A DNA stretch of 35,732 bases from CAXMNX01 sp964194845. GTDB lineage: Bacteria > Pseudomonadota > Alphaproteobacteria > Rhodobacterales > Rhodobacteraceae. Shown here piece after piece: positions 8,223-15,902 of the stretch. The notes under the pieces were generated by a model. It did no database searches. It saw nothing but the letters and a program-made list of their open reading frames with translations, and was not told the origin of the DNA. The stretch covers positions 1 through 35,732 of the forward strand of contig CAXMNX010000079.1 in assembly GCA_964194845.1 (NCBI GenBank), in the 5' to 3' direction. Position numbers and translations under genes: made by a program. Within the stretch, counting starts at the first letter, position 1. The number at the start of each line of letters is the position of its first letter.

Positions 8223-9925
8223 CCCGCGACAAGCCCCATCTGCTCAAGCTTCAGCAAAACCTGATGCGCGCAGTGATCGACCTCGACGTTTTCGGTCTCA
8301 ACCCGCAACTCCGGGTTCTCCGGAACATCGTAGGGGTCTGAAATTCCAGTAAATTCCTTGATCTTGCCTTCGCGCGCCAGCTTATACAAACCCTTCCGGT
8401 CGCGGCGTTCGCATTCCTCAATGGACGTGGCGACGTGTATTTCAAGGAAGGCCCCAAACTGCTCGACGTCTTCTCGAACTGCGCGCCGCGTGGTCGCATA
8501 AGGCGCAATTGGCGCACAGATGGCGATACCGCCGTTCTTCGTAATCTCGCTGGCGACAAAACCGATCCGGCGAATGTTCAGGTCTCGGTGTTCTTTGGAG
8601 AAGCCAAGCTCGGATGACAGGTTTTTTCGCACGATATCGCCATCAAGCAACGTCACAGGTCGCCCGCCCATTTCCATCAGCTTGACCAGAAGCGCGTTGG
8701 CAATCGTAGATTTCCCCGACCCCGAAAAGCCGGTGAAAAATACCGTAAATCCCTGCTGCGCCCGCGGTGGATAGCGGCGACGAAGCTCGCCGACAACTTC
8801 GCCAAAGGAAAACCACTCGGGTATCTCAAGCCCTTCGCGCAGCCGCCGCCGAAGCTCGGTGCCCGAGATGTTCAGAACCGTCGCGTCGCTCTCAACTTCG
8901 TCGGCTGGCTCGTATTGGGCGCGGTCCTGCACAAATACCATCTGTTTGAAATCAACCATCGTCAGACCAATGTCGTCCTGATGTTTGGCGAACAGTTCCT
9001 GCGCGTCATATGGCCCATAAAAATCTTCGCCCGCCGAGTTCTTACCCGGCCCGGCGTGATCGCGCCCGATGATCATATGGGTGCAGCCATGGTTCTTGCG
9101 GATCAGCCCGTGCCAGACCGCTTCGCGTGGTCCGGCCATGCGCATCGCCAGGTTCAGAAGGCTCATGGTCGTTGTCGCGGCGGGATATTTGTCCAGCACC
9201 GCTTCATAGCAGCGCACGCGGGTAAAGTGATCGACATCGCCCGGCTTCGTCAGGCCGACCACGGGGTGGATCAACAGGTTGGCCTGCGCTTCTTTTGCGG
9301 CGCGGAAGGTCAGTTCCTGGTGCGCGCGGTGCAGCGGATTTCGCGTCTGAAAAGCAACGATACGCCGCCATCCAAGCTTGCGGAAATAGGCCCGCAATTC
9401 GTTCGGCGTATCGCGGCGCATTTTGAAGTCGTAATGCACCGGCGGCTGAAGGCCGGTGATCGCCCCGCCAAGGTAAACCGGACCGGCCACATTGTGCAGA
9501 TAGTTGACGGCGGGATGGGCGGCATCGTCAGCGCCATATACATTCCTGGCCTCGTGCGCCTTGTCCGGTGTCCAGCGGTCGGTCACCGACATGATTGCCA
9601 GAATGACACCTTCGGGGTCCCGAAGCGCGATATCCTGACCCGGTTCCAACCCGTCGGCGAATTTCTGGGCAACATCCAGCGTGATCGGCAGCGGCCAGAT
9701 CGCACCGTCGGTCAGCCGCATATCGTCGACGACAGACGTATAATCGGCCTCTGAAAGGAAGCCTTTCAGTGGGTGAAATCCCCCGTTCATCAACAACTCA
9801 AGATCGCATATCTGGCGCGGGCTAAGATCCCAAGACGGCATCTCGCCTGCTTCCACCTTCAGTTTCTGCGCGCTTTCGTAGGACACGAAAAGCTCGGGGA
9901 TCGGGGCGTGGTTTGGAATTTGCAT
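8219..9925 (-). CDS. Bifunctional sulfate adenylyltransferase / adenylylsulfate kinase
   Basis: The 568-residue fusion converts sulfate and ATP to APS (sulfurylase) and phosphorylates APS to PAPS (kinase) for assimilatory sulfur metabolism. The N-terminal PUA-like and catalytic sulfurylase domains occupy about residues 1-385, with the ATP-binding QTRNPLHRAH at 193-202 and GRDHAGPGK at 287-295. The CysC kinase follows from about 390, with the P-loop GFSGSGKS at 399-406 and the DGDIVR motif. The kinase half keeps its P-loop, so it is probably active rather than a regulatory remnant. The homomeric Sat type fused to CysC, rather than CysDN, is frequent in Rhodobacteraceae. The ATG at 9925 starts a conserved QIPNHAPIPELFVSY beginning. 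It lies downstream of trxB on the same strand with a 141-base gap. Confidence 0.95.
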   Translation of the reverse strand: MQIPNHAPIPELFVSYESAQKLKVEAGEMPSWDLSPRQICDLELLMNGGFHPLKGFLSEADYTSVVDDMRLTDGAIWPLPITLDVAQKFADGLEPGQDIALRDPEGVILAIMSVTDRWTPDKAHEARNVYGADDAAHPAVNYLHNVAGPVYLGGAITGLQPPVHYDFKMRRDTPNELRAYFRKLGWRRIVAFQTRNPLHRAHQELTFRAAKEAQANLLIHPVVGLTKPGDVDHFTRVRCYEAVLDKYPAATTTMSLLNLAMRMAGPREAVWHGLIRKNHGCTHMIIGRDHAGPGKNSAGEDFYGPYDAQELFAKHQDDIGLTMVDFKQMVFVQDRAQYEPADEVESDATVLNISGTELRRRLREGLEIPEWFSFGEVVGELRRRYPPRAQQGFTVFFTGFSGSGKSTIANALLVKLMEMGGRPVTLLDGDIVRKNLSSELGFSKEHRDLNIRRIGFVASEITKNGGIAICAPIAPYATTRRAVREDVEQFGAFLEIHVATSIEECERRDRKGLYKLAREGKIKEFTGISDPYDVPENPELRVETENVEVDHCAHQVLLKLEQMGLVAG

Positions 9926-10041
9926 GTGGGAACTTTTATCGGGGAAATTGAGGTTGCGCGGGTCTAACGCCGGTGGTCCATGCCCTGCAACCGCAATCTT
10001 GTTTCTGTTGAAATGCGAATTGCCCTGTGTCGCAAAGACAC

Positions 10042-10050
10042 GGGGGGGGG
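10042..10050. repeat. Nine-G homopolymer between trxB and sat-cysC
   Basis: A run of nine G (C on the transcribed strand) lies 16 bases beyond the trxB stop, about 116 bases before the sat-cysC start. It is flanked by a small perfect hairpin, GTGTC (10027-10031) and GACAC (10037-10041) with loop GCAAA. This may simply form the trxB 3' end. A tract of this length can slip during replication, but no reading frame crosses it. Confidence 0.6.
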
Positions 10051-10066
10051 TGGTTGTCCGAATTTA

Positions 10067-11065
10067 TTACGCGGTCGCGGCCGCCGGTGTCTCCGAATTT
10101 TCGGTGTCAGGCAGTTCCGCGTCGGCCTCTTGCTCGGCCAGAAACTTCTCGGCCTCAAGTGCCGCCATACAGCCCATACCGGCGCTGGTGACCGCCTGAC
10201 GATATATGTGGTCGGTGATATCACCTGCCGCAAAGACACCCGGGATCGAAGTTGCAGTGGAATCGGGCGCAGTCACCACATAACCGCCGTTGTGCAGCTC
10301 CAACTGATCGCTGACCAATTCCGACGATGGGGCATGGCCGATTGCGATAAAGACGCCCTTGCACGGCAGCTCGGTGATCGCCGCCGTCTGCGCGTGCTTA
10401 AGCCGCACGCCTTCAACGCCGCGTGGATCATCCGTGCCGAAAACCTCGTCCAGCTGATGGTCCCACATGATCTCGACCTTGGGGTTCTTGAACAGGCGGT
10501 GCTGAAGGATTTTCTCGGCCCGAAGCTCGTTCCGGCGATGAACCAGCGTCACCTTGGATGCAAATTTGGTCAGAAACAGAGCTTCTTCCACAGCAGTATT
10601 TCCACCGCCCACCACGACAACCTGTTGCCCACGAAAAAAGAAACCGTCGCAGGTTGCGCAAGCCGACACGCCAAAACCCTTGAAATGGTCTTCCGACGGC
10701 ATCCCAAGCCATTTGGCCTGCGCGCCAGTGGCAAGGATCACCGCTTCCGCCAGATAGGTCGTGCCGCCATCGCCTGCCGCAACAAACGGGCGTCTGGATA
10801 GGTCCAGTGACTGGATATGGTCCGAGATAACTTCGGTGCCGACAGACCGCGCGTGCGCTTCCATCCGCTGCATCAGGTCGGGCCCTTGCACCTCGGTGTC
10901 ACCCGGCCAGTTTTCAACTTCCGTGGTGATGGTAAGCTGGCCACCGGGTTCAATACCCTGCACCAGAACCGGTTCAAGCATCGCGCGACTTGCATAAACG
11001 CCTGCGGTATAGCCCGCCGGCCCCGAGCCAATGATCAAAACGCGGCTTTGTTTTGTTTCGCCCAT
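10067..11065 (-). CDS. trxB: Thioredoxin-disulfide reductase
   Basis: A 332-residue FAD/NADPH flavoenzyme that reduces thioredoxin in the cytosol. The N-terminal FAD motif is GSGPAG (13-18), the redox-active CATC lies at 136-139, the NADPH-binding VVVGGGNTAVEEA follows, and the C-terminal FAD segment is GVFAAGDI. Arrangement and length match the low-molecular-weight bacterial class. The last ~20 residues form an acidic, Ala/Glu/Thr-rich tail (AELPDTENSETP) beyond the usual fold end, which is an extension rather than a domain. The start ATG at 11065 is preceded by GGGGACTGAA. It is divergent from an Lrp/AsnC regulator, a layout common in related alphaproteobacteria that suggests regulation of trxB by that protein. 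Confidence 0.96.
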   Translation of the reverse strand: MGETKQSRVLIIGSGPAGYTAGVYASRAMLEPVLVQGIEPGGQLTITTEVENWPGDTEVQGPDLMQRMEAHARSVGTEVISDHIQSLDLSRRPFVAAGDGGTTYLAEAVILATGAQAKWLGMPSEDHFKGFGVSACATCDGFFFRGQQVVVVGGGNTAVEEALFLTKFASKVTLVHRRNELRAEKILQHRLFKNPKVEIMWDHQLDEVFGTDDPRGVEGVRLKHAQTAAITELPCKGVFIAIGHAPSSELVSDQLELHNGGYVVTAPDSTATSIPGVFAAGDITDHIYRQAVTSAGMGCMAALEAEKFLAEQEADAELPDTENSETPAAATA

Positions 11066-11231
11066 TTCAGTCCCCTAAAGTGCCAGCTTTCCCGATATAG
11101 AGCCGCGACCCCAAGATCAAAAGGGGTGTCGCAGCGAGTTGATGATTGCTTAACAATATTGCTCTGCCTTGAAATTTTATTGCGCAGCAGCGCCCGTGGG
11201 AATAAGGTTTGCAAAAATCGCCGGAGGAAAC
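11066..11231. promoter_or_regulatory. Shared divergent promoter region of trxB and the Lrp-type gene
   Basis: This 166-base intergenic segment is clearly AT-richer than the flanking genes and must hold both promoters. It includes the perfect palindrome CAATATTG (11154-11161) within TTAACAATATTGC, an AT-centred dyad of the kind Lrp/AsnC proteins bind. On the minus strand TTGATC is followed 15 bases later by TATATC, a weak sigma-70-like pair for trxB. GGAGG precedes the lrp start. Operator and promoter assignments are inference. Confidence 0.4.
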
Positions 11232-11732
11232 ATGCCAGGCAGTAAGCTGGATCCCATAGATCGGAAAATCCTTGCCGAACTGCAAGCCGACGGTCGCATG
11301 ACCAATGTCGAACTTGCCCGCCGCGTTGGCATTTCAGCACCGCCATGTCTTCGCCGCGTCCGAACCCTGGAAGAACAGGGATATATCAGGGGCTATCATG
11401 CAGCCGTCGATGCGCGGTCGTTGGGGTTCGAGGTTCAGGTCTTCGCGATGGTCGGCCTCTTAAGCCAGGCGGAAGTCGATTTGAACGCCTTCGAAGACCG
11501 CTGCCGCAAATTGTCGCTGGTCCGCGAATGCCACATGCTGAACGGCGAAGTTGACTTCATCCTGAAGTGCGTCGCCCCCGATCTGTCAACGTTTCAACGG
11601 TTTCTGACCGAGGAACTGACGGCGGCGCCAAATGTCGCCAGCGTCAAGACGTCGCTGGTTATCCGCGACGCCAAGGACGAGCCGGGCGTGCCGTTTGAAG
11701 TGCTGGAAGAAAGACTGAACCAGTCCGCCTGA
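11232..11732 (+). CDS. Lrp/AsnC family transcriptional regulator
   Basis: The 166-residue protein has an N-terminal winged helix-turn-helix (LDPIDRKILAELQADGRMTN..., with helix-turn-helix VELARRVGISAPPCLRRVRT) and a C-terminal RAM/ACT-like effector domain from about residue 65. Such proteins form octamers and respond to amino acids. The start at 11232 is set by GGAGG six bases upstream; the frame continues 63 bases further without family similarity. It is divergent from trxB and probably acts on the shared intergenic region as well as on itself. The ligand is unknown. The stop lies in a perfect palindrome shared with the stop of the convergent Hint-domain gene. Confidence 0.92.
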   Translation: MPGSKLDPIDRKILAELQADGRMTNVELARRVGISAPPCLRRVRTLEEQGYIRGYHAAVDARSLGFEVQVFAMVGLLSQAEVDLNAFEDRCRKLSLVRECHMLNGEVDFILKCVAPDLSTFQRFLTEELTAAPNVASVKTSLVIRDAKDEPGVPFEVLEERLNQSA

Positions 11733-11742
11733 GGCTCAGGCG
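11726..11742. terminator. Palindrome spanning both stop codons of convergent genes
   Basis: CGCCTGAG (11726-11733) and CTCAGGCG (11735-11742) form a perfect 8-bp inverted repeat around a single G. It contains the TGA of the Lrp-type gene and, on the other strand, the TGA of the Hint-domain gene. No T-tract follows on either side, so a bidirectional terminator role is possible but unproven. Confidence 0.35.
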
Positions 11743-12536
11743 ATTGCGTCCAGTTCTTCGGCGCTGATCCGTGGTGCCGCCAGCCGACCGAAATCCCGGA
11801 TGCTGCGCAGATACGGGAAGAACATCAGGAAGTGCCGCATCATTTCCTCCGACAGCGACAGCGCCACATCGGGGCCCGGATGATAGGTTTCAACCTCAAG
11901 CCCTGCGGACAAAATGGTTTCGTGCCGCTCGCATGACAGGTGATAAACCTGCGTCGGCGCGACCGGGTTAACTTCGATCACCGACATCCCGTCTGCGGCG
12001 GACGAAAGCGGCACTAGTGCGGCTTCGGTTCCCAGCGCGGCCCGCACCTTGGGGTCGCGGTCAAAGCGGCGTGCATGTGGGCCGAAAGTCTGGTCCTGAA
12101 CCGGACGCCCCAGTCCAAAGGCGTCGGGCATCACGCGATAAAGCCGGTCTGGAAATTCGGCCAATGAAGGTGCGCCCGGCACCAGCGTTATCGAGCCTTT
12201 CCAAAGCAGTTCCGAAGGTTCACCGCGCCCGGCTTCCAAAAGCATCCCCGGCACCAGATCTTCGATCGCGACCGGACCTTCCGCCGTTTGGATCAATGCA
12301 CCGTGCGTGAACGCGCCGAAGGCTTGCTCGAATACCGGCAGTGCCGGTGCCACCCGCGAGGCCGAGCGAACTACACCGTCCTCGATCCATTCAGTTTCAA
12401 ACCGACGGGTCAATTTCGCCGAAATCGGTACTGACTTGGGTCGGCTATAGCGCCGCACTTTCCACCGGGGTTCCGAGAACGTGCGATTTCCCGACTGTCC
12501 GGGAAACGGTGGAAGAGTGGGCGGAGTGTAACTCAT
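11736..12536 (-). CDS. Hint-domain (Hint_2) protein
   Basis: A 266-residue protein with a Pro-rich, basic N-terminus (to about residue 70) followed by a Hint_2 fold: GALIQTAEGPVAIEDLVPG begins near residue 79, and a C-terminal YHLSCERHETILSAGLEVET block matches the family's closing motif. Hint domains of this subfamily are abundant in Rhodobacterales, often in secreted or surface proteins; their function is unclear. In self-processing Hint domains the first residue is Cys, typically in a C-F-x-x-G-T setting; here the block reads GAFTHGA, so an alanine occupies that place and autocleavage is unlikely. The start at 12536 is chosen because the region further upstream belongs in another frame to a separate small gene. 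No signal peptide is visible. Confidence 0.8.
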   Translation of the reverse strand: MSYTPPTLPPFPGQSGNRTFSEPRWKVRRYSRPKSVPISAKLTRRFETEWIEDGVVRSASRVAPALPVFEQAFGAFTHGALIQTAEGPVAIEDLVPGMLLEAGRGEPSELLWKGSITLVPGAPSLAEFPDRLYRVMPDAFGLGRPVQDQTFGPHARRFDRDPKVRAALGTEAALVPLSSAADGMSVIEVNPVAPTQVYHLSCERHETILSAGLEVETYHPGPDVALSLSEEMMRHFLMFFPYLRSIRDFGRLAAPRISAEELDAIA

Positions 12537-12564
12537 GAATTCAACCCTTTGGTTGGGCAGTGTC

Positions 12565-12591
12565 TGGCGCGGCAAATGATATTGCGCGCCA
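12565..12591. repeat. Inverted repeat between the small protein and the Hint gene
   Basis: TGGCGCGGCAA (12565-12575) pairs with TTGCGCGCCA (12582-12591), ten base pairs with one bulged G and a six-base loop. It lies in the 73-base leader of the Hint gene on the minus strand, with no T-tract. It could be an attenuating hairpin or a protein-binding site. Evidence is limited to the symmetry. Confidence 0.35.
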
Positions 12592-12609
12592 CAATTTGGG
12601 CGTATTGGG

Positions 12610-12741
12610 TCATGCCTGCGCGGCCTTTGGCGCGGGCTCTGCTGCGGCATTGGTTTTGGCTGTTCTTGTGAACGGCAATGGCGGCAGCGCCAGTTGCGCA
12701 GTGGCAATCACGCTTTGCATCCAGCGTGGCTTGGCTTTCAT
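12610..12741 (-). CDS. Small 43-residue protein, MKAKPxWMxSVI family of Rhodobacterales (uncharacterised)
   Basis: The minus-strand frame from ATG 12741 to TGA 12610 encodes 43 residues beginning MKAKPRWMQSVIATAQL, with a central LPPLPFTRT and an Ala/Pro/Lys-rich end. GGAG lies eight bases upstream of the ATG with correct spacing. A short MKAKP-W-SVIA start followed by a P-W/F-R segment and an Ala-rich tail recalls small hypothetical proteins I associate with Rhodobacteraceae genomes; that is recollection, not a search. It is short, basic and has no membrane segment or signal peptide, so a role as a small cytoplasmic or nucleic-acid-associated peptide is only a guess. It lies upstream of, and co-oriented with, the Hint-domain gene, 73 bases apart. 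Confidence 0.65.
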   Translation of the reverse strand: MKAKPRWMQSVIATAQLALPPLPFTRTAKTNAAAEPAPKAAQA

Positions 12742-12852
12742 TGCTTGATCTCCATTACTTCCCCCATCGGTATCCAAATGCCGAATTGCGCCTAGTCTTG
12801 CCCTGTAATTGGGCGAGGGCGTGACGGATTCAGGGAAGTTTTGGTGTTTTGC

Positions 12853-13611
12853 TCAAAGCCGGATGGCTGAAATCAGGCGGCCATAGTCGGCGTGGCGAAG
12901 GTGTACGCTGCGGCGATAGGAATAGAACCGGTCAGCGTCGGTATAAGTGCAATGTCCGGTCCGTTCGGCGTGGCCGACCCCGGCGCGTTCCAGCCGCATC
13001 AACCCGTAACCTGTCAGATCGAAGTGAAACCGGTCATCGGCGCCGTCGACAAAGAGTTCTGCGTTGCCCGGATCGTGATCAACAAACGTCGCGCGAAACT
13101 CAGGCCCTACTTCGTAAGCCGCCTGGCTGATCGACGGCCCGATCACGGCCCGAATTTGGTCGCGGCGCGCGCCGATCCGCTCCATTGCATCAAGGGTTGC
13201 TTCCAAAACTCCGTTAAGCGCACCTTTCCAACCGGCGTGCGCGGCACCGATGATGTTCGCCTCGGCGTCAGCAAACAGAACCGGTTGGCAATCGGCTGTA
13301 AGAACCGCCAGCGCGCGCCCGCGCGCCGCCGTCACCATTGCGTCTGCCTTGATCGTGCCGTCGCAGGGTTCGCCCGTAACGGTCACCACGTCGCTCGAAT
13401 GTACCTGATGCACGGTGGCCAGGTCTTCGGGCGCGACCAGCATAGCCTCTGCGACCCGGGTCCGGTTAATCGACACGATGTCGTTTTGATCCGATGAACC
13501 ATACCCGCAGTTCAACCCCTCGAACACGCCCGATGATGCACCACCGCGACGGGTGAAAAAGCCGTGGCGGAACGGCGTCAGAAGCTCGGATGTCAATATT
13601 TCAAGCGTCAC
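12853..13611 (-). CDS. pgeF: Peptidoglycan editing factor PgeF / multicopper polyphenol oxidase-like (YfiH) protein
   Basis: The 252-residue protein belongs to the YfiH/DUF152 family, known as a purine nucleoside phosphorylase/adenosine deaminase-type enzyme and, in E. coli, linked to fidelity of peptidoglycan precursor composition. The zinc site is visible as His71 (HQVHSSD), Cys108 (LTADCQP) and His125 (HAGWKG), with the C-terminal FYSYRR motif. The start is GTG at 13611, overlapping the TGA of the upstream methyltransferase gene (GTGA). The same overlap joins that gene to lgt, giving a three-gene coupled operon lgt-midA-pgeF. The length is normal for the family. Confidence 0.93.
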   Translation of the reverse strand: MTLEILTSELLTPFRHGFFTRRGGASSGVFEGLNCGYGSSDQNDIVSINRTRVAEAMLVAPEDLATVHQVHSSDVVTVTGEPCDGTIKADAMVTAARGRALAVLTADCQPVLFADAEANIIGAAHAGWKGALNGVLEATLDAMERIGARRDQIRAVIGPSISQAAYEVGPEFRATFVDHDPGNAELFVDGADDRFHFDLTGYGLMRLERAGVGHAERTGHCTYTDADRFYSYRRSVHLRHADYGRLISAIRL

Positions 13612-14669
13612 GCGTCCAGACCGGGCGGCAAAGCGGTATCGGGGGCATAGATGGCCATCACCTTAAAGAGCGTTCCCATTTCGCGCCCGTGCGTCAAGCG
13701 GCGATGGGCGGCAACATGACTTTCAAGCGTTTCGCCCGACAGCCCCTCTGCCAGCGATTGCGCCCGCGCCGTGATGCCAAGACGCTCCAGAAAGATACCT
13801 TGTGGCGTAAGTTTCGTGTGTTGTGCGGAAACTGCCGCCTTGGCGATTGCCTCGAAATCCACGTGCGCCGTCAGATCCGCCGCGCCGCAGGACGCCAGCG
13901 GGTCCGCGAATGCATGATCCTGAAGCGCCTGCAAAGTGTCCCCCAACGACCGCCAGCCGCCATAGTCCACGATGAACGCCGCACCGCCGTCACAGCAAAC
14001 GCGCTGACCAATTTCGCGCGCAATAGCCGCCGCTGCGGGCGCGTATTCGACAAGATCGCCATCGGCGGTGTCTCCAAGGCGATAGTTCAGGAACTCCGGG
14101 CGCATAACGTCCGTCAAGCCGAACGACAGCTTGCCCTGGTCCAGCCCCACAACGCGCTCGCGCCAGCCCTGGCCTTCGCGGATGAACTGCCGGATTGGCA
14201 GCGCGTCAAAAAATTCGTTGGCCACAAGAAAAAGCGGGCCGTCGGGTATGTCCGCAATTTTGTCGTGATGCGTCACCGGTCGCGCGATGGTAGCTTTCTG
14301 AACCTCGCGCAGCACGCGCGACGTTTCGACCAGATGCAATTCGGCACCGCCCACGAAATCTGAAACCTGCGCCGTTGCCCTCAGCATGTCGGCCATCAAC
14401 GTCCCGCGACCCGGACCCAGTTCAACCAGATTGAAGGGCGACGGCGCGCCCCGGTCAAGCCACGCCTGCGCCACCGCAAGACCCAGCAATTCACCAAACA
14501 TCTGGCTGATCTCGGGTGCCGTCGTGAAGTCACCTGAGGCACCGAACGGATCGCGGGTGGCATAATAGCCAAGTGTGGGATGCTGAAGGCATTCGGTCAT
14601 GTAATCGGCCACCGTGATCGGCCCGGCATCGCGGATCCGGCGCGCCAGAACCTCTGTCAGCCCGCTCAC
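13608..14669 (-). CDS. MidA/NDUFAF7-type class I SAM-dependent methyltransferase
   Basis: A 353-residue member of the DUF185 family (Methyltransf_28). The SAM-binding loop LVELGPGRGT is at residues 81-90, preceded by the family-specific GYYATRDPFGASGDFTTAPEI block. The mitochondrial orthologue NDUFAF7 dimethylates an arginine of the NDUFS2 subunit of respiratory complex I, so a similar role on NuoD is plausible in an alphaproteobacterium; this is extrapolation. It starts with GTG at 14669, overlapping the lgt stop as GTGA, and its own TGA overlaps the GTG of pgeF. The conserved order lgt-midA-pgeF supports the assignment. Confidence 0.92.
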   Translation of the reverse strand: MSGLTEVLARRIRDAGPITVADYMTECLQHPTLGYYATRDPFGASGDFTTAPEISQMFGELLGLAVAQAWLDRGAPSPFNLVELGPGRGTLMADMLRATAQVSDFVGGAELHLVETSRVLREVQKATIARPVTHHDKIADIPDGPLFLVANEFFDALPIRQFIREGQGWRERVVGLDQGKLSFGLTDVMRPEFLNYRLGDTADGDLVEYAPAAAAIAREIGQRVCCDGGAAFIVDYGGWRSLGDTLQALQDHAFADPLASCGAADLTAHVDFEAIAKAAVSAQHTKLTPQGIFLERLGITARAQSLAEGLSGETLESHVAAHRRLTHGREMGTLFKVMAIYAPDTALPPGLDA

Positions 14670-15550
14670 ACCCGCCGCCGCGCCAGACCAATTATAATCA
14701 GGCCGACAATAATCATTGGAACCGAAAGCAACTGACCCATGCTCAGGCCAAAATCGCCGAATTGCAGGACCCGGCCCAAAGGATTGTCCGGCGTGATGAA
14801 CTGCTGGTCCGCCACGCGATAATATTCAACGAAGAAGCGCGCGCACCCATATCCTGCCCAAAACACCCCGCAAAGTGCGCCAGGTGTCTTCAGCCAACCG
14901 CGCCGGTAGGCCAGCCAGATGATGACAATGCCCAGCAGCAACCCTTCCAGACCCGCTTCGTAAATCTGCGATGGGTGGCGCGCGCAAAGCCCTTCGATAC
15001 CGGGACAATCCTGCGCACGCACGCCGGGAAATATCACGCCCCACGGTAAATCAGTGGCCCGCCCCCAAAGCTCGGCGTTGATAAAGTTTGCAACCCGCCC
15101 AAGCATCAGACCTACCGGTGTCGCTATCGCCAGAACATCCGCCATCTGGGCCTTCGCGATGCCACGGCGACGGCAGAACAGATATCCCGCGATGATCACG
15201 CCAATAAACCCGCCGTGAAAGGCCATGCCGCCTTGCCAAACCTTTGGAATATCCGCCGGGTTGCTCAGAAAATGCTGCGGATCATAGAACACGACATACC
15301 CGATGCGGCCGCCAAGGATCACGCCAAGGATAATCCAGGTTACCAGGTCGTCCAATGCCTTGCGGTCCACCGGCGCGGTGTCGCCGGGCCACAATTCGGG
15401 CCGGGCAAGCGCGCGCAGCACCATCCAGAACCCAAGAATTATTCCCCCGATATACGCCAGCGCATACCAGCGGATCGCCAAAGTCACCGGTCCAATTGGG
15501 AACTCGATCAGCGTGGGCGAGATGTCTGGGAACGGTATCGCAAGCAACAT
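14666..15550 (-). CDS. lgt: Prolipoprotein diacylglyceryl transferase
   Basis: Lgt transfers diacylglycerol from phosphatidylglycerol to the lipobox cysteine of prolipoproteins, the first step of lipoprotein maturation in the inner membrane. The protein is polytopic with about seven hydrophobic segments. Signature elements are the HGGFIG segment and GRVANFINAELWGR, which contains the phospholipid-binding Arg-Asn region. I chose ATG 15550 (MLLAIPFPDISP, 294 residues) because family members start just before the PFPxISP motif. ATG 15574 (eight residues longer) is the alternative, and neither has a strong ribosome site. It is the first gene of lgt-midA-pgeF and is divergent from ubiK. The window's M48 lipoprotein would be a client. 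Confidence 0.95.
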   Translation of the reverse strand: MLLAIPFPDISPTLIEFPIGPVTLAIRWYALAYIGGIILGFWMVLRALARPELWPGDTAPVDRKALDDLVTWIILGVILGGRIGYVVFYDPQHFLSNPADIPKVWQGGMAFHGGFIGVIIAGYLFCRRRGIAKAQMADVLAIATPVGLMLGRVANFINAELWGRATDLPWGVIFPGVRAQDCPGIEGLCARHPSQIYEAGLEGLLLGIVIIWLAYRRGWLKTPGALCGVFWAGYGCARFFVEYYRVADQQFITPDNPLGRVLQFGDFGLSMGQLLSVPMIIVGLIIIGLARRRV

Positions 15551-15647
15551 GACAGGCACCAAGTGGCAGGGCATATCGGCGTCGTCAACCTTGTGAACCG
15601 AACCGCTGAACCCATATAGTGCTCAGAACCGCCACGTCGGAGGCACC

Positions 15648-15902
15648 ATGCAGACCCGGAACAAAATATTTGACGACATATCGCAGCTTATGACCAACGC
15701 GATGGGTGTGGCCCAGGGTGCGCGCGACGAAGCCGAAACGGCAATGACCGGGCTGGTTGATCGCTGGCTTGCCGAGCGGGATTTTGTCACGCGCGAGGAA
15801 TTCGAGGCGGTGCGTTCGATGGCGCTGAAAGCGCGCGAGGAAAACGAAGCACTGCGTGCCCGTCTCGACACGCTCGAAGCGGCGGCGAAATCGGAAGCCT
15901 AG
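15648..15902 (+). CDS. ubiK: BMFP domain protein, UbiK-like ubiquinone biosynthesis accessory factor
   Basis: The 84-residue helical protein matches the BMFP/DUF526 layout: an N-terminal amphipathic helix (NKIFDDISQLMTNAMGVAQG), a linker, and a C-terminal coiled coil (FEAVRSMALKAREENEALRARLDTLE). In E. coli and Salmonella UbiK trimerises and helps the aerobic Ubi complex, and the fold is also membrane-fusogenic. The start is well set by GGAGG at 15639-15643. It is divergent from lgt, an arrangement repeated in relatives. The stop at 15900-15902 touches the beginning of a palindromic element. Confidence 0.88.
   Translation: MQTRNKIFDDISQLMTNAMGVAQGARDEAETAMTGLVDRWLAERDFVTREEFEAVRSMALKAREENEALRARLDTLEAAAKSEA

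Noticed and set aside
8915..9754. 279-codon plus-strand frame across sat-cysC
   Set aside because: It is antisense to the sulfurylase domain, whose motifs are complete, so it is a codon-bias shadow.
12542..12707. Longer N-terminus of the Hint protein from 12707
   Set aside because: That stretch overlaps the 43-residue gene in another frame and has low-complexity Arg/Pro/Gln composition typical of a wrong frame.
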